Source: Sporosarcina jiandibaonis (GTDB lineage: Bacteria > Bacillota > Bacilli > Bacillales_A > Planococcaceae). Taken from it: a stretch of DNA of 64,000 bases. Shown here in pieces: positions 44,231-53,400 of this stretch (position 1 is its first letter; each line of letters opens with the position of its first letter). The stretch spans positions 124,001 through 188,000 of the forward strand of contig NZ_JAAOIY010000004.1 of NCBI RefSeq assembly GCF_013184495.1, read 5' to 3'. A program made the position numbers and the translations under genes. The notes below the pieces were generated by a model, which was not told the origin of the DNA, ran no database searches, and worked only from the letters and a program-made list of their open reading frames with translations.

Positions 44231-44290
44231 TGAAGTGTAGGGCGGCGACTGCTGCGGGAAAGCATCCGCCCGAAACGGAAATCAATGGAT
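44231..44290 (+). repeat. Resembles a dispersed Bacillales intergenic repeat
   Basis: The stretch contains GGGCGGCGACTGCTGCGGGA and CATCCGCCCGAAACGG followed by AAATCAATGG. From memory this resembles a short GC-rich element scattered in Bacillaceae intergenic regions; the two CCGCCC/GGGCGG parts can form a stem. It stands out in GC against the AT-rich surroundings. Confidence 0.45.
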
Positions 44291-44382
44291 CGTATAAGAA
44301 ACGGGTACTTGAATAATGCTTGTACAAGTACTCAATAATAATGACCGGACTTTTTCAAAAATTGTAGGGAGAATACATACTA

Positions 44383-45444
44383 TTGAATACACCAATGAAT
44401 ACACCAAAACAACACTTAAATGAAATAAATCTAATACGAGCAATCGCATGTATTTTTGTCGTAGCCACACATGCTATTTCCAACTATTTGAAAAATGTCG
44501 ATGTGGATTTAACTTCTGATCGATATATTGTGCTTATACGATACGCGCTGTTATGCTCCACACCGATTTTTATACTAATTTCAGAAACGCTAATATCTAA
44601 AAATTATCCAGAAAAGCTTCCGAAAGGATTCTTTCTAAAAAGATTGCGTTATATTTTCATCCCTTATGTTCTCATTGGTGCAATCGTGAGTTACCGAGCA
44701 TCGGCAAGAGATTGGAATTCCTTTTTGGAGGTCTTTACGCATAAAGTAATATTTGGCCATTGGTACGGATTTTTCGTATTAGTCATTTTCCAGTTTTACA
44801 TTATCCACTGGTTAGTAGGGAAATATTTATCAAAGATAAATCCGATAGGCCCACTGCTGCTATCGTTTATAATTTCATTCATACATATATATTCTTATGT
44901 ACATATTCCCGAGTATGGAGAGTTTATTGAAGCGAAATTTCCATTTTGGTATCGAGTACATATTTTTTCTTGGCTATTCTACTTCATTGCTGCATTTTAT
45001 ATCGGGCAATACTATGACCGTATCTTTAATTTCTTAAATAATAAAATCTGGATTCCTATCGTCGCCACTCTTTTCTCATACTCCATAATTCTTTATGATA
45101 TTAAAGTGCGAGATTATACCAGAATATCTAGTGACCGATATGATATGATGCTTTTTGCAGTGTGTGTCTTCTTCTTGTTAGTCGTGTTAATTCGAAAGTT
45201 TAATTTCAATAATAAAGTGCTCGGTATGATCAGTCACTTTTCATTTTTCATTTATTTAACCCATATGATTACTATTTCATACTTCGTAAAGCTGTCGTTG
45301 ACATTTGGCGAAAACTTTTTCAGCTACGTTATCATAATGGTTTTCCTGACAATCTCAACTTCGATAGGATGGGCTTTCCTATTTTATCAAACTAAGCCTA
45401 CGCAGTTCTTTACAGGGAGAATAAAGTATTTAGATAACAAATAA
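44383..45444 (+). CDS. Acyltransferase 3 family membrane protein
   Basis: A 353-residue integral membrane protein with about ten helices, of the acyltransferase_3 (OafA/IcaC-like) family. The first helix has the family motif LNEINLIRAIACIFVVATHA with the conserved R and H; a later WYGFFVLVIFQFYIIHWL and a final ISHFSFFIYLTHM also fit. It probably O-acetylates a surface polymer, plausibly the glycan made by the neighbouring enzymes. It starts at a TTG with GTAGGGAG about 9 bases upstream; an ATG at 44395 is an alternative within a short repeat. A terminator follows. Confidence 0.85.
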   Translation: MNTPMNTPKQHLNEINLIRAIACIFVVATHAISNYLKNVDVDLTSDRYIVLIRYALLCSTPIFILISETLISKNYPEKLPKGFFLKRLRYIFIPYVLIGAIVSYRASARDWNSFLEVFTHKVIFGHWYGFFVLVIFQFYIIHWLVGKYLSKINPIGPLLLSFIISFIHIYSYVHIPEYGEFIEAKFPFWYRVHIFSWLFYFIAAFYIGQYYDRIFNFLNNKIWIPIVATLFSYSIILYDIKVRDYTRISSDRYDMMLFAVCVFFLLVVLIRKFNFNNKVLGMISHFSFFIYLTHMITISYFVKLSLTFGENFFSYVIIMVFLTISTSIGWAFLFYQTKPTQFFTGRIKYLDNK

Positions 45445-45465
45445 AATGTTTTTTTTTAAAAAAAC

Positions 45466-45495
45466 AAGCGGGAGTTAAGTCAAACTCCCGCTTTT
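45466..45495 (+). terminator. Terminator after the acyltransferase gene
   Basis: AAGCGGGAGTT (45467-45477) pairs with AACTCCCGCTT (45483-45493), followed by TTGT. Confidence 0.88.
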
Positions 45496-45622
45496 GTAAT
45501 GCGAAAAAACAACGTGTTTTGATAAAAATCTGCAAATTTTAACAAAATCCTTTACATATTGCGTATTACTTTCCATAATGAATCTAGAACCAGATTATAA
45601 GATGAAGGAGGAGTTTTGTTTT

Positions 45623-48016
45623 TTGAGTAGTGTTAAAAATAGAATAATTGTTGTTATTAGCTTTTTTATGATTACCTTGTCATTGGTGTTAGCTCCAATT
45701 GGAGGAAGCACAGCGCAAGCATCTGTAGTCTTAAAAGGTGTGGCGCTGAAAAGTCCGACAAACGTCTATGATGACGCTAAGTCCGGCTCTAATGTATTGA
45801 AGTCGTATAACGAAGGCTCAATTATGCTGTACAGGGCGTATTCTGCAGATTGGTATACGACAACAGTTACGGTGAAGGGGAAAAAACACAGCGGATTTAT
45901 CAATAAAGCTGATGTAGACACTTCAGTCGAAACCCAAACATTATTACAAGGGATTGGTTTGCAAGATTTCACAGCCGTTTATGCAACTGCATCTACAGGC
46001 TCCAAAAAATTGAAAACCTATCCAATTGGATCTCTGCTATATTACAAGACTTTTTCCAGTGAATGGTATGAGACCTCTGTAATAATTAATGGAAAGCGAA
46101 CTCCAGGGTATATTCATAAATCTCATGTTGAAAACGGTGTAGAATCCGATGAGGTTTTGAAAGGACTTGCTATCCTCAACCCGACAGCTGTTTACTCTAG
46201 AGCTTCGACCAATTCCGCGGCATTAAAATCATATAACGGCGGAACAATTCTACAGTATAGAAACTATACGAGTAATTGGTACAAAGCGACTGTTTACGTT
46301 CGCGGAAAAGCAAGAACCGGTTTTATCCATAAAAGCCATGTTGACGCGACTGTAGAGAATCAGATTAGTTTACGAGGAATCGGTCTTCAAAACAGAACGT
46401 CTGTCTATGCAACCCCGTCAACGAGTGCACGAGCACATAAATCTTATGCGCAAGGGTCAATTTTACAATACAAAACTCTATCAAGTAATTGGTATGAAGC
46501 AACTGTTGTTGTAAATGGCAAGCGTGTAAAAGGTTATATTCATACAAGCCATGTTGAAGGGGTTTTTGATCAGAGCGAATCACTTAGAGGAATTGCTGTA
46601 GCATCGCCTACAAATGTTTATTCGAGAGCAGCCAAGAGTTCAGGAGCAATAAGGAACTACAATAAGGGGCATTACATGGAATTTAGAACTTTTTCCCCGA
46701 ACTGGTACGCGACGACAGTCTCAGTAAATGGCAAGTCAGTCACTGGATACATACATCAAAAAGATGTAAGTACAGATCGCGTGATTACAAAAACAACGCA
46801 ATATAGCACAGATTTTAAAAGAGCTGTCGACATCCAGATGGGCAGAGCACCTCAGGTCTCCGGGAAAAGCGGCGGCTGGGTAAATGCTTCAAGACCGCAA
46901 GTTGAGTATTATATTAACTCGTCCAATTTTGATATCAATTCAAACGACTATTATCAGTTTTTAGTATTATCTCAAACAGCAGCTTTGAATGCGCTTGAGG
47001 TAAACCAAAAGATATTAAATAATCATGGAACGCTAACAGGTAATGCACAAGCATTTATTGATGCAGGTACAAAGTATGGCGTCAATGAAGCTTACTTAAT
47101 TTCTCATGCTTTATTAGAAACCGGCAACGGTCGATCTACATTAGCGCAAGGAGTTCCAGTTGATGGTAGAGGAAAAGTCGTTGCGCCAAAAGATGCTGTA
47201 TTTACAGTTTATAATATGTACGGGATCGGTGCTGTAGATAATTGTCCTATAGAGTGCGGTGCAAAAAAAGCATTTGAAGAAGGATGGTTTACGCCAGAAG
47301 AAGCGATTATTGGCGGCGCAGGATTTATCAATACGTATATTGCGAGAGGTCAAGATACGCTGTATAAAATGAGATGGAATCCTATTAATCCTGGTCATCC
47401 ACAATATGCAACAGATATTGCTTGGGCTCAAAAACAAACTTCTAACATTAAACGAATCTATGATTTGTTAGATAGATATGTATTAATTTACGATGTTCCG
47501 AAGTATGTTAATCAGCCAGCAAAATCGGGTAATCCTGATTATTACGATGGCGGGACACCGAAGCCGAATCCGGGTACCACAATTGATTATCCAACTGAAG
47601 TTTACGGGTTGACCAAAACTCCAAATAATTTAAACTTGCGTGAAGCTCCAAGTACAAGTTCGAAAACTCTCGGAAGTATTCCAAACGGCTCTAAAATCGA
47701 GATGTTCGGCACGAACGGAACTTGGTATAAGATAAAGTATGATGGGAAAACTGGTTGGGTCCATGGCGACTATGTAACATTGTTGAATTTACTAGAAGTA
47801 TCAACAGGCAGTGCGACATTAGCGATTCGCCCAGAACCGAAGACATCAAATACGCCGATTGCGCGTGTGAACAGCGGTACTCTTTTAGCCGGAACTTTGG
47901 ATAAGAACAACAACCTAATCCGAAGCAACGAATGGTACCAAATTTCATACAATGGCAAACAAGCTTGGGTAAGCGGCGGGAAAACCGGAACAGAATATAT
48001 AAAAATCAATAACTAA
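45623..48016 (+). CDS. Endo-beta-N-acetylglucosaminidase with five SH3-like repeats and two C-terminal SH3 domains
   Basis: A 797-residue secreted autolysin. Signal peptide (1-35, ending STAQAS), five approximately 62-residue modules (37-99, 107-169, 177-240, 248-311, 319-382) of the same type as in the amidase at 33951, a LytD/GH73-like glucosaminidase domain (about 470-640) with catalytic E499 in ALLETGNG and YNMYGIGAVDNCP, and two bacterial SH3_3 domains (about 660-725 and 730-795: LNLREAPSTSSKTLGSIPNG). The TTG start at 45623 is 9-10 bases after AAGGAGGAG; an ATG at 45578 would precede the ribosome site. Likely cleaves glycan strands during growth or separation. Confidence 0.91.
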   Translation: MSSVKNRIIVVISFFMITLSLVLAPIGGSTAQASVVLKGVALKSPTNVYDDAKSGSNVLKSYNEGSIMLYRAYSADWYTTTVTVKGKKHSGFINKADVDTSVETQTLLQGIGLQDFTAVYATASTGSKKLKTYPIGSLLYYKTFSSEWYETSVIINGKRTPGYIHKSHVENGVESDEVLKGLAILNPTAVYSRASTNSAALKSYNGGTILQYRNYTSNWYKATVYVRGKARTGFIHKSHVDATVENQISLRGIGLQNRTSVYATPSTSARAHKSYAQGSILQYKTLSSNWYEATVVVNGKRVKGYIHTSHVEGVFDQSESLRGIAVASPTNVYSRAAKSSGAIRNYNKGHYMEFRTFSPNWYATTVSVNGKSVTGYIHQKDVSTDRVITKTTQYSTDFKRAVDIQMGRAPQVSGKSGGWVNASRPQVEYYINSSNFDINSNDYYQFLVLSQTAALNALEVNQKILNNHGTLTGNAQAFIDAGTKYGVNEAYLISHALLETGNGRSTLAQGVPVDGRGKVVAPKDAVFTVYNMYGIGAVDNCPIECGAKKAFEEGWFTPEEAIIGGAGFINTYIARGQDTLYKMRWNPINPGHPQYATDIAWAQKQTSNIKRIYDLLDRYVLIYDVPKYVNQPAKSGNPDYYDGGTPKPNPGTTIDYPTEVYGLTKTPNNLNLREAPSTSSKTLGSIPNGSKIEMFGTNGTWYKIKYDGKTGWVHGDYVTLLNLLEVSTGSATLAIRPEPKTSNTPIARVNSGTLLAGTLDKNNNLIRSNEWYQISYNGKQAWVSGGKTGTEYIKINN

Positions 48017-48022
48017 TATCCT

Positions 48023-48063
48023 AAGGTCATATGCGATTGTAATCGCATATGACCTTTTTTTGT
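48023..48063 (+). terminator. Strong terminator after the glucosaminidase gene
   Basis: AGGTCATATGCGATT (48024-48038) pairs with AATCGCATATGACCT (48041-48055), followed by TTTTTT. Confidence 0.95.
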
Positions 48064-48110
48064 CGGATTATGGTGGAAATTAGTACTATATGAATTACTG
48101 GAGAATTCAT

Positions 48111-48116
48111 GTATAA
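48111..48116 (+). promoter_or_regulatory. Candidate -10 box for tagD
   Basis: TATAAT about 100 bases before the tagD start. No good -35 at 17 bp was seen, so it is tentative. Confidence 0.35.
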
Positions 48117-48217
48117 TAAAGAATGTATGTTAATATACCAAATTCCAATATCATTTAATAAACTACTAATAACGATATATATTCCGAAACTCATACTTAC
48201 TAACGGAGGTTTAAAAC

Positions 48218-48622
48218 GTGAGAAAAGTTATCACATACGGAACATTCGATTTACTACACACAGGCCATATAAATATTCTGCGTCGCGCGAAAGAATACGG
48301 CGACTATTTAATTGTTGCAATTTCATCTGATGAATTCAATGCGCTAAAAGGAAAGAAAGCTTACTATAGCTTTGAACAACGTAAATTAATTCTCGAAGCA
48401 ATTCGTTATGTCGATGAAGTAATTCCTGAACATACATGGGAACAAAAAATACAAGATGTAAAAGATCATGAAGTTGATGTCTTTGTAATGGGTGACGATT
48501 GGAAAGGGAAATTCGACTTCCTGGAAGAACACTGTGAAGTTATCTATCTTCCTAGAACTGTAGGCATTTCGACAACTAAGATTAAGCAAGACTTAACAAA
48601 AGTAAAAAAGGCCAATCAATAG
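48218..48622 (+). CDS. tagD: Glycerol-3-phosphate cytidylyltransferase TagD
   Basis: TagD makes CDP-glycerol from glycerol 3-phosphate and CTP, the donor for glycerol-type teichoic acid. The 134-residue protein has the nucleotidyltransferase motif HTGH (YGTFDLLHTGHINIL), RRAKEYGDYLIVAISSDEFN, and the C-terminal RTVGISTTKIK loop. It begins at a GTG with GGAGGT 7-8 bases upstream. It lies directly upstream of the TarF-like gene and the tagGH exporter but is separated by a hairpin. Confidence 0.97.
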   Translation: MRKVITYGTFDLLHTGHINILRRAKEYGDYLIVAISSDEFNALKGKKAYYSFEQRKLILEAIRYVDEVIPEHTWEQKIQDVKDHEVDVFVMGDDWKGKFDFLEEHCEVIYLPRTVGISTTKIKQDLTKVKKANQ

Positions 48623-48631
48623 AAATCTATC

Positions 48632-48680
48632 CGTATCCTCGTTACTTTTTCGGAAGCGACGGAGATGCGGTTTGTTTTTT
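48632..48680 (+). terminator. Imperfect terminator after tagD
   Basis: CCGTATCCTCGTT and CGACGGAGATGCGG (48658-48671) form an interrupted stem, followed by TTTGTTTTTTT. Confidence 0.65.
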
Positions 48681-48778
48681 TCTGAAGCTAAAACCTTTAA
48701 TACTTATGTATGAAACATCAGATATTCTCTGATATAATTAGCTTTGCGATTTACAAGGTCGGAATTGAGGGATTATAC

Positions 48779-49975
48779 GTGTTAACGAAAATCAAAAAAT
48801 CCAAAGTAACTCTATTGCTCTTTAAAATTACCTTTCTAGTACTTGGTTTATTGCCAAAAAAGAAGGACTTGATAATTTTTGAAAGCTTTCACGGAAAACA
48901 GTATAGTGATAGTCCCCGTTCAATTTATGAATATCTAGCGCAAAAACACTCAAACTATGAATTAGTATGGAGTATTGACCGCGGGAGCGAATCTCTTTTT
49001 AATGCACATGAAATTCCATACGTCAAACGCTTTACGCTGAAATGGTTTTTAACAAAACCGAGGGCGAAGTACTGGGTTAACAATGTGCGGTTGCCCATTT
49101 GGATGCCGAGACCTAAAGGGACAATATATTTACAAACATGGCATGGAACTCCTTTAAAAAAGTTGGGGCTTGATATTGATGAAGTTCATATTCCAGGCTC
49201 AAATAAAAAAACATATAAAGAAGATATACTTAAAGAATCAAAAAATTGGTCATACCTCATTTCTCCTAACAACTATTCTAGTGAAATATTCAGGAGTGCA
49301 TTTGGCTTTAATGGGGAAGTTATAGAGAGCGGCTATCCACGGAACGATAAACTGTATACTGCTGGTGAAAACGAAATTGCTGACATTAAAGAGAATCTTA
49401 ACGTTCCAAAGGATAAAAAGATTATTCTCTACGCACCTACTTGGCGGGACGATGATTATTTCAAGGTAGGACAATATAAATTTACATTTCAATTTGAATT
49501 GGATAAGATGAAGGAACGTTTTGGAGACGAGTTCGTCCTATTTACTAGAATGCATTATCTCGTGGCCGAAAACTTTGATTTCACGGCATACGGTGATTTT
49601 GTGAAAGATGTTTCCTCCTATCCGGATATTGCAGATTTGTATTTAGTTAGTGATATACTAATTACGGATTATTCTTCGGTCTTTTTCGATTATGCAGGTT
49701 TGAATCGACCGATTATTTTTTATATGTACGACATCGAAGACTATCGAGATCGTCTAAGAGGTTTTTATTTCGAAATTGAAAAAGATGCACCGGGACCAAT
49801 TGTTGAAAATGAGAAAGACTTATTTGAAGCGATTGAATATGCGTTGAAAAACGGACATGCTTCACCAGAAGCGTATAAAGCTTTCCGTGACCGTTTCTGT
49901 TACCTGGAAGATGGTAAGGCTACAGAGCGAGTCGTTAAACGTTTGTTGCGAGATAAAATGATAAAAGGCAAGTGA
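48779..49975 (+). CDS. tarF: TarF/TagF-type CDP-glycerol glycerophosphotransferase
   Basis: A 398-residue membrane-associated transferase. ESFHGKQYSDSPRSIYEYL, YLQTWHGTPLKKLGLDI, SGYPRND, YAPTWRDDDYF and ITDYSSVFFDYAGL closely follow Staphylococcus aureus TarF, which adds glycerol phosphate after TarB, and the catalytic half of B. subtilis TagF. The stand-alone length (about 390) favours TarF. The GTG at 48779 is preceded at 7 bases by GAGGGA; an in-frame ATG at 48710 lacks a clear ribosome site. tagG and tagH follow closely. Confidence 0.88.
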   Translation: MLTKIKKSKVTLLLFKITFLVLGLLPKKKDLIIFESFHGKQYSDSPRSIYEYLAQKHSNYELVWSIDRGSESLFNAHEIPYVKRFTLKWFLTKPRAKYWVNNVRLPIWMPRPKGTIYLQTWHGTPLKKLGLDIDEVHIPGSNKKTYKEDILKESKNWSYLISPNNYSSEIFRSAFGFNGEVIESGYPRNDKLYTAGENEIADIKENLNVPKDKKIILYAPTWRDDDYFKVGQYKFTFQFELDKMKERFGDEFVLFTRMHYLVAENFDFTAYGDFVKDVSSYPDIADLYLVSDILITDYSSVFFDYAGLNRPIIFYMYDIEDYRDRLRGFYFEIEKDAPGPIVENEKDLFEAIEYALKNGHASPEAYKAFRDRFCYLEDGKATERVVKRLLRDKMIKGK

Positions 49976-49984
49976 GGAAGATAT

Positions 49985-50791
49985 ATGAAATCTTCAATCA
50001 TCGTATTGAAAGAACAAATAAAGAATTTCCATCTACTGAGAAGGCTCTCTTGGTATGAAATAAAAAGCCAAACGAGCGGAAATTATCTAGGCGCGGCGTG
50101 GGAGATCATAAACCCAGCCATTCAAATAATGATTTATTGGTTTGTATTTGGTTTTGGGATAAGACAACGAGAACCAATTGGGGATGTTGAATATTTTCAA
50201 TGGTTATTTGCAGGGATTTTAGTTTGGTTCTTTCTGAACCAAGGGCTAATGAAGGCAACTAGGTCGATTTATCAAAAAATAAGAATGTTATCGAAGATGA
50301 ATTTTCCAATGAGTGTGATTCCAAACTACATTGTAGTCTCGCAATTTTACCCGCATCTGTTTTTATTGGGGATTGGCATCATTATCTTGCAATTTATGGG
50401 GTATCCGATATCTATTTATTATTTGCAATTACCGATTTACACTGCTGCAGCTGTAGCTTTACTATTTAGCTTGTCGCTGATCACATCAACACTTGCAACA
50501 ATTGTTCGTGACGTTGCGATGATGTTGCAAGCTACGATGAGAATGCTGTTGTATTTATCGCCAATCCTTTGGCCGCCAACCTTGCTTCCTGAAAGTTGGC
50601 AACCGTGGTTAAAACTCAATCCCTTCTACTTTATTATTGAAGGGTATAGAAATACGTTATTAGGACAAAGTTGGTATTTCTTAGAGAATCCAATGTACAC
50701 ACTGTACTTTTGTGGATTAGTGCTTGTCTTATTCATAATTGGATCTTATTTGCACGTAAAGTTCAGAAGTCAGTTTATCGACTTTCTGTAA
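49985..50791 (+). CDS. tagG: Teichoic acid ABC exporter permease TagG
   Basis: TagG is the membrane subunit that, with TagH, flips undecaprenyl-linked WTA across the membrane. The 268-residue ABC-2 type permease has six predicted helices and the family pattern RRLSWYEIKSQTSGNYLGAA near the start and LNPFYFIIEGYRNTLLG near 215. The ATG follows GAGGAAG, 9 bases after the tarF stop. tagH follows after 18 bases. Confidence 0.95.
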   Translation: MKSSIIVLKEQIKNFHLLRRLSWYEIKSQTSGNYLGAAWEIINPAIQIMIYWFVFGFGIRQREPIGDVEYFQWLFAGILVWFFLNQGLMKATRSIYQKIRMLSKMNFPMSVIPNYIVVSQFYPHLFLLGIGIIILQFMGYPISIYYLQLPIYTAAAVALLFSLSLITSTLATIVRDVAMMLQATMRMLLYLSPILWPPTLLPESWQPWLKLNPFYFIIEGYRNTLLGQSWYFLENPMYTLYFCGLVLVLFIIGSYLHVKFRSQFIDFL

Positions 50792-50809
50792 GTATGGAAG
50801 TGAATTTAA

Positions 50810-51631
50810 ATGTCAAAATCAGTTGTTGTTAAAGATTTATCGAAAGAATATAAGTTGTTCGCGAACAAGTCAGAGCGTATTCTTGACTTGCTTCTCCCCC
50901 ATAAAGAATACGGGGAATCTTTCTTCGCATTGAAAGATGTGTCATTTGAAGTTGAAAAAGGCGATATCATCGGTTTTGTCGGAGTTAACGGCTCTGGGAA
51001 ATCAACCCTTGCAAACCTGATTGCAGGAATCGTTCCTAAAACATCTGGCTCAATAGAAATTGATGGTGATGTTGCATTAATCGCCGTGAATGCGGGGCTA
51101 GATAATAAACTTACTGGACGAGAAAATATTGAGTTGAAATTATTGATGCTCGGTTTTTCCAAGAAAGAAATATTGGAAATGGAAGATGAAATTATCGAGT
51201 TCGCTGAACTGGAAAAGTTTATTGATCAACCAGTGAAATCCTACTCCAGCGGGATGAAGTCACGACTCGGATTTTCAATATCAGTAAGAGTCAATCCCGA
51301 TATATTAATTATTGATGAAGCATTATCTGTTGGCGATAAAGCTTTCGCTGAAAAAAGTTTGGCAAAGATGCATGAATTTAAAGAACAAGGAAAAACAATG
51401 TTCTTCGTCAGTCATTCAATTGGGCAGATGAAACAGTTTTGTGAAAAGGTCTTATGGCTTGAATACGGCGTATTGAAAGAGTACGGAGATGCAGCAGAAG
51501 TCCTTAAAAATTACGATAATTTCCTTAAGGAATACGGAAAGATGAGTAAAAAAGAGAAAAAGAAACACCGTGATGAAGGAATGGCCCGAAGACTCAATAG
51601 CAAAGCTGATATTAAATTAGAAACAAAATGA
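50810..51631 (+). CDS. tagH: Teichoic acid ABC exporter ATPase TagH (short form)
   Basis: The cytoplasmic ATPase of the WTA exporter. The 273-residue protein has Walker A GVNGSGKST near 60-68, signature YSSGMKSRLGFSI, Walker B ILIIDEAL and the teichoic/capsule-type NAGLDNKLTGRENI segment. It lacks the membrane helix and extracellular domain that lengthen B. subtilis 168 TagH to over 500 residues, and so resembles S. aureus TarH. Its C-terminus is a Lys-rich helix. A terminator follows. Confidence 0.95.
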   Translation: MSKSVVVKDLSKEYKLFANKSERILDLLLPHKEYGESFFALKDVSFEVEKGDIIGFVGVNGSGKSTLANLIAGIVPKTSGSIEIDGDVALIAVNAGLDNKLTGRENIELKLLMLGFSKKEILEMEDEIIEFAELEKFIDQPVKSYSSGMKSRLGFSISVRVNPDILIIDEALSVGDKAFAEKSLAKMHEFKEQGKTMFFVSHSIGQMKQFCEKVLWLEYGVLKEYGDAAEVLKNYDNFLKEYGKMSKKEKKKHRDEGMARRLNSKADIKLETK

Positions 51632-51633
51632 AA

Positions 51634-51666
51634 AGTGTAAGAGGACTTCCTCTTATGCTTTTTTTG
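51634..51666 (+). terminator. Terminator after tagH
   Basis: AGTGTAAGAGGA pairs with TCCTCTTATGCT (51648-51659, with G-T pairs), followed by TTTTTTT. Confidence 0.88.
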
Positions 51667-51684
51667 TTTGCTTAATAAAACATG

Positions 51685-51722
51685 AGTACTTGAACAAACC
51701 ATTATTCAAGTGCTTGTTTTTT
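51685..51722 (+). terminator. Second hairpin with T-run downstream of tagH
   Basis: AGTACTTGAA (51685-51694) pairs with TTCAAGTGCT (51705-51714), followed by TGTTTTTTGG. A tandem back-up terminator. Confidence 0.75.
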
Positions 51723-51972
51723 GGTCTAAAATATTTTTCATTTTGATATAAATAAGTATATGGAAACTTTTGGACACGTGCTACAATATACTTGTATCAT
51801 AGTGAAAATTTGGAGGCCTCTTGTATATTCCATATACTTGTGCCGAGGGAGGCGGTGGAATAAAGTTAGTCGAAATAATCAAGAATCTAGTTGGAGTAGT
51901 TTGCTAGTTTTTACCTTTAAAATAAATTAAGAATACAAGCACGGATTATTTTTATCCTAAAGGAGATAAAAA
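51723..51972. other. Upstream region of the metallo-beta-lactamase-fold gene
   Basis: Contains TACAAT at about 51782, a possible -10, and a purine-rich stretch (GAGGGAGGCGGTGGAAT, about 51846-51861) that is too far from any long frame to act as its ribosome site. No recognised RNA family. Confidence 0.35.
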
Positions 51973-53121
51973 ATGAAACATAAGATTGGGATTTTAGGGA
52001 TTGTTGCCGCGTTATTCATTTCACTGTTATTTGGAACACAAACGACGAGTGCAGCAACAAAGGATTTAGTCGTCCACTATATCGATATTGGACAAGGTGA
52101 TGCAATTTATATTAAAACGCCTAACGGAAAAAACATCCTAATCGATGCTGGGAACAAAGCCAAAGGTCATGACGTAGTTGCCTATCTGAAAAAGCAAAAG
52201 GTGAAAACGATTGATGTCATGATTGCTACACACCCAGATGCTGATCATATCGGAGGTCTCGATGAAGTTCTCGATGCATTCGTGGTGAAAAATGTATATG
52301 CTCCAAAAGTTTCGCACACAACAAAAGCATATAAAGATTTCTTATTGGCTGTTAAAAGAGAAAAAGTGAAAATCAAAACGGCTAAAATGGGCGTTAATTT
52401 GCCAGTAGGTGACAAATTAATTGCTATGAAATTTCTCGCTCCCGTAAAAAGCTACGCGACTAGTGATTTAAACAATTGGAGCGCCGTTCTGCACTTGAAA
52501 TACAACAAAAACACTTTCTTATTCACTGGCGATGCTGAAACACGTTCCGAAAATGACATGATTGCTAATAAAGTCTTGTCAAAAGTTGATGTGTTAAAAG
52601 TGAGCCACCACGGAGCAAAAAGCTCCACATCTGAAAAGTTTTTAAACGCAGTGAAACCGAAATATGCTGTGATCAGCGTAGGAAAAGGTAATCGATATAA
52701 ACACCCGACGCCAGAAACTCTGAAACGTCTCAAAAATGCTAAAGCACAGGTGTATCGCACGGATACACAAGGAACGGTTAAAGCTACTTCCAATGGGAAG
52801 ACAATAAAGTTTCAAACTGCCGCCAAACCGAAAAGTTCAACGGCCTCAGCTGTTTCATATAAGTTGACACCAAGTTTAGATAATAAAACTCCAAAACAAA
52901 ATGGAACAGTCAATTTAACGGTTAAGGGTCTTCCGACTGGAACTAAGTACACAGCGGTCTTTAATTACAAAAGCACAAAAACGACATACAACGGAACCGT
53001 CGGAAAAACGCTACCCGTGAAAATAGGAAGAGCAGCAAAAGGTTATACTGTGAAAGTTGACGTCACCTCAACATATAAAGGAAAAATCTATAAAAGCCAG
53101 GTTTCGTTTACACCGAAATAA
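51973..53121 (+). CDS. Secreted metallo-beta-lactamase-fold protein (ComEC/Rec2-type domain) with C-terminal beta domain
   Basis: A 382-residue secreted protein: signal peptide (1-28, cut near TSAAT), an MBL-fold domain like the free-standing ComEC C-terminal hydrolase (about 30-275) with HYIDIGQGDAIYI, the metal motif THPDADH (H87, D89, D91, H92), FTGDAE and KVSHHGAKSST, and a C-terminal Thr/Lys-rich beta domain (280-382). Members of this group are thought to be nucleases or phosphodiesterases acting outside the cell; the substrate is unknown. AAAGGAG lies before the ATG. The DUF3006 gene follows after 13 bases. Confidence 0.88.
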   Translation: MKHKIGILGIVAALFISLLFGTQTTSAATKDLVVHYIDIGQGDAIYIKTPNGKNILIDAGNKAKGHDVVAYLKKQKVKTIDVMIATHPDADHIGGLDEVLDAFVVKNVYAPKVSHTTKAYKDFLLAVKREKVKIKTAKMGVNLPVGDKLIAMKFLAPVKSYATSDLNNWSAVLHLKYNKNTFLFTGDAETRSENDMIANKVLSKVDVLKVSHHGAKSSTSEKFLNAVKPKYAVISVGKGNRYKHPTPETLKRLKNAKAQVYRTDTQGTVKATSNGKTIKFQTAAKPKSSTASAVSYKLTPSLDNKTPKQNGTVNLTVKGLPTGTKYTAVFNYKSTKTTYNGTVGKTLPVKIGRAAKGYTVKVDVTSTYKGKIYKSQVSFTPK

Positions 53122-53134
53122 GGAAGGTGTTTTC

Positions 53135-53347
53135 ATGAAGGGAATCATTGATCGATTCGAAGATAATTGGGCAGTTGTTGAAATTGATGGTGAAACAAAA
53201 GATTTTGAGAGAGCCATATTTCCAATAGATGCAGTTGCCGGAGATGTTGTTAGAATTGAAGGTAATGAGGTTACAATTTTAAAAGATGAGACTGAACAAT
53301 TAAGAAAAGAAATTGAAGAACTAATGGACGATGTATGGGAAGATTAA
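53135..53347 (+). CDS. DUF3006 family small protein
   Basis: A 70-residue acidic cytoplasmic protein, MKGIIDRFEDNWAVVEIDGE at the start and a helical acidic C-terminus. DUF3006 genes are commonly found next to MBL-fold ComEC-like genes, as here. Function unknown. The ATG at 53135 is preceded by AAGGAAGGTG; an upstream in-frame ATG at 53057 would lie inside the previous gene. Confidence 0.85.
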   Translation: MKGIIDRFEDNWAVVEIDGETKDFERAIFPIDAVAGDVVRIEGNEVTILKDETEQLRKEIEELMDDVWED

Positions 53348-53353
53348 GATAGA

Positions 53354-53400
53354 AAATACAGAGACCAACCAGTTAGTTATAATAGCTGGTTGGTCTTTTC
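53354..53400 (+). terminator. Terminator after DUF3006, left copy of a repeat flanking the second subtilase gene
   Basis: AGACCAACCAG (53362-53372) pairs with CTGGTTGGTCT (53386-53396), followed by TTTCC. The sequence from AAATACAGAGACCAACCAG is repeated at 56585. Confidence 0.92.

Noticed and set aside
48109..48330. 73-codon frame upstream of and overlapping tagD
   Set aside because: No ribosome site; it overlaps the conserved start of TagD in another frame.
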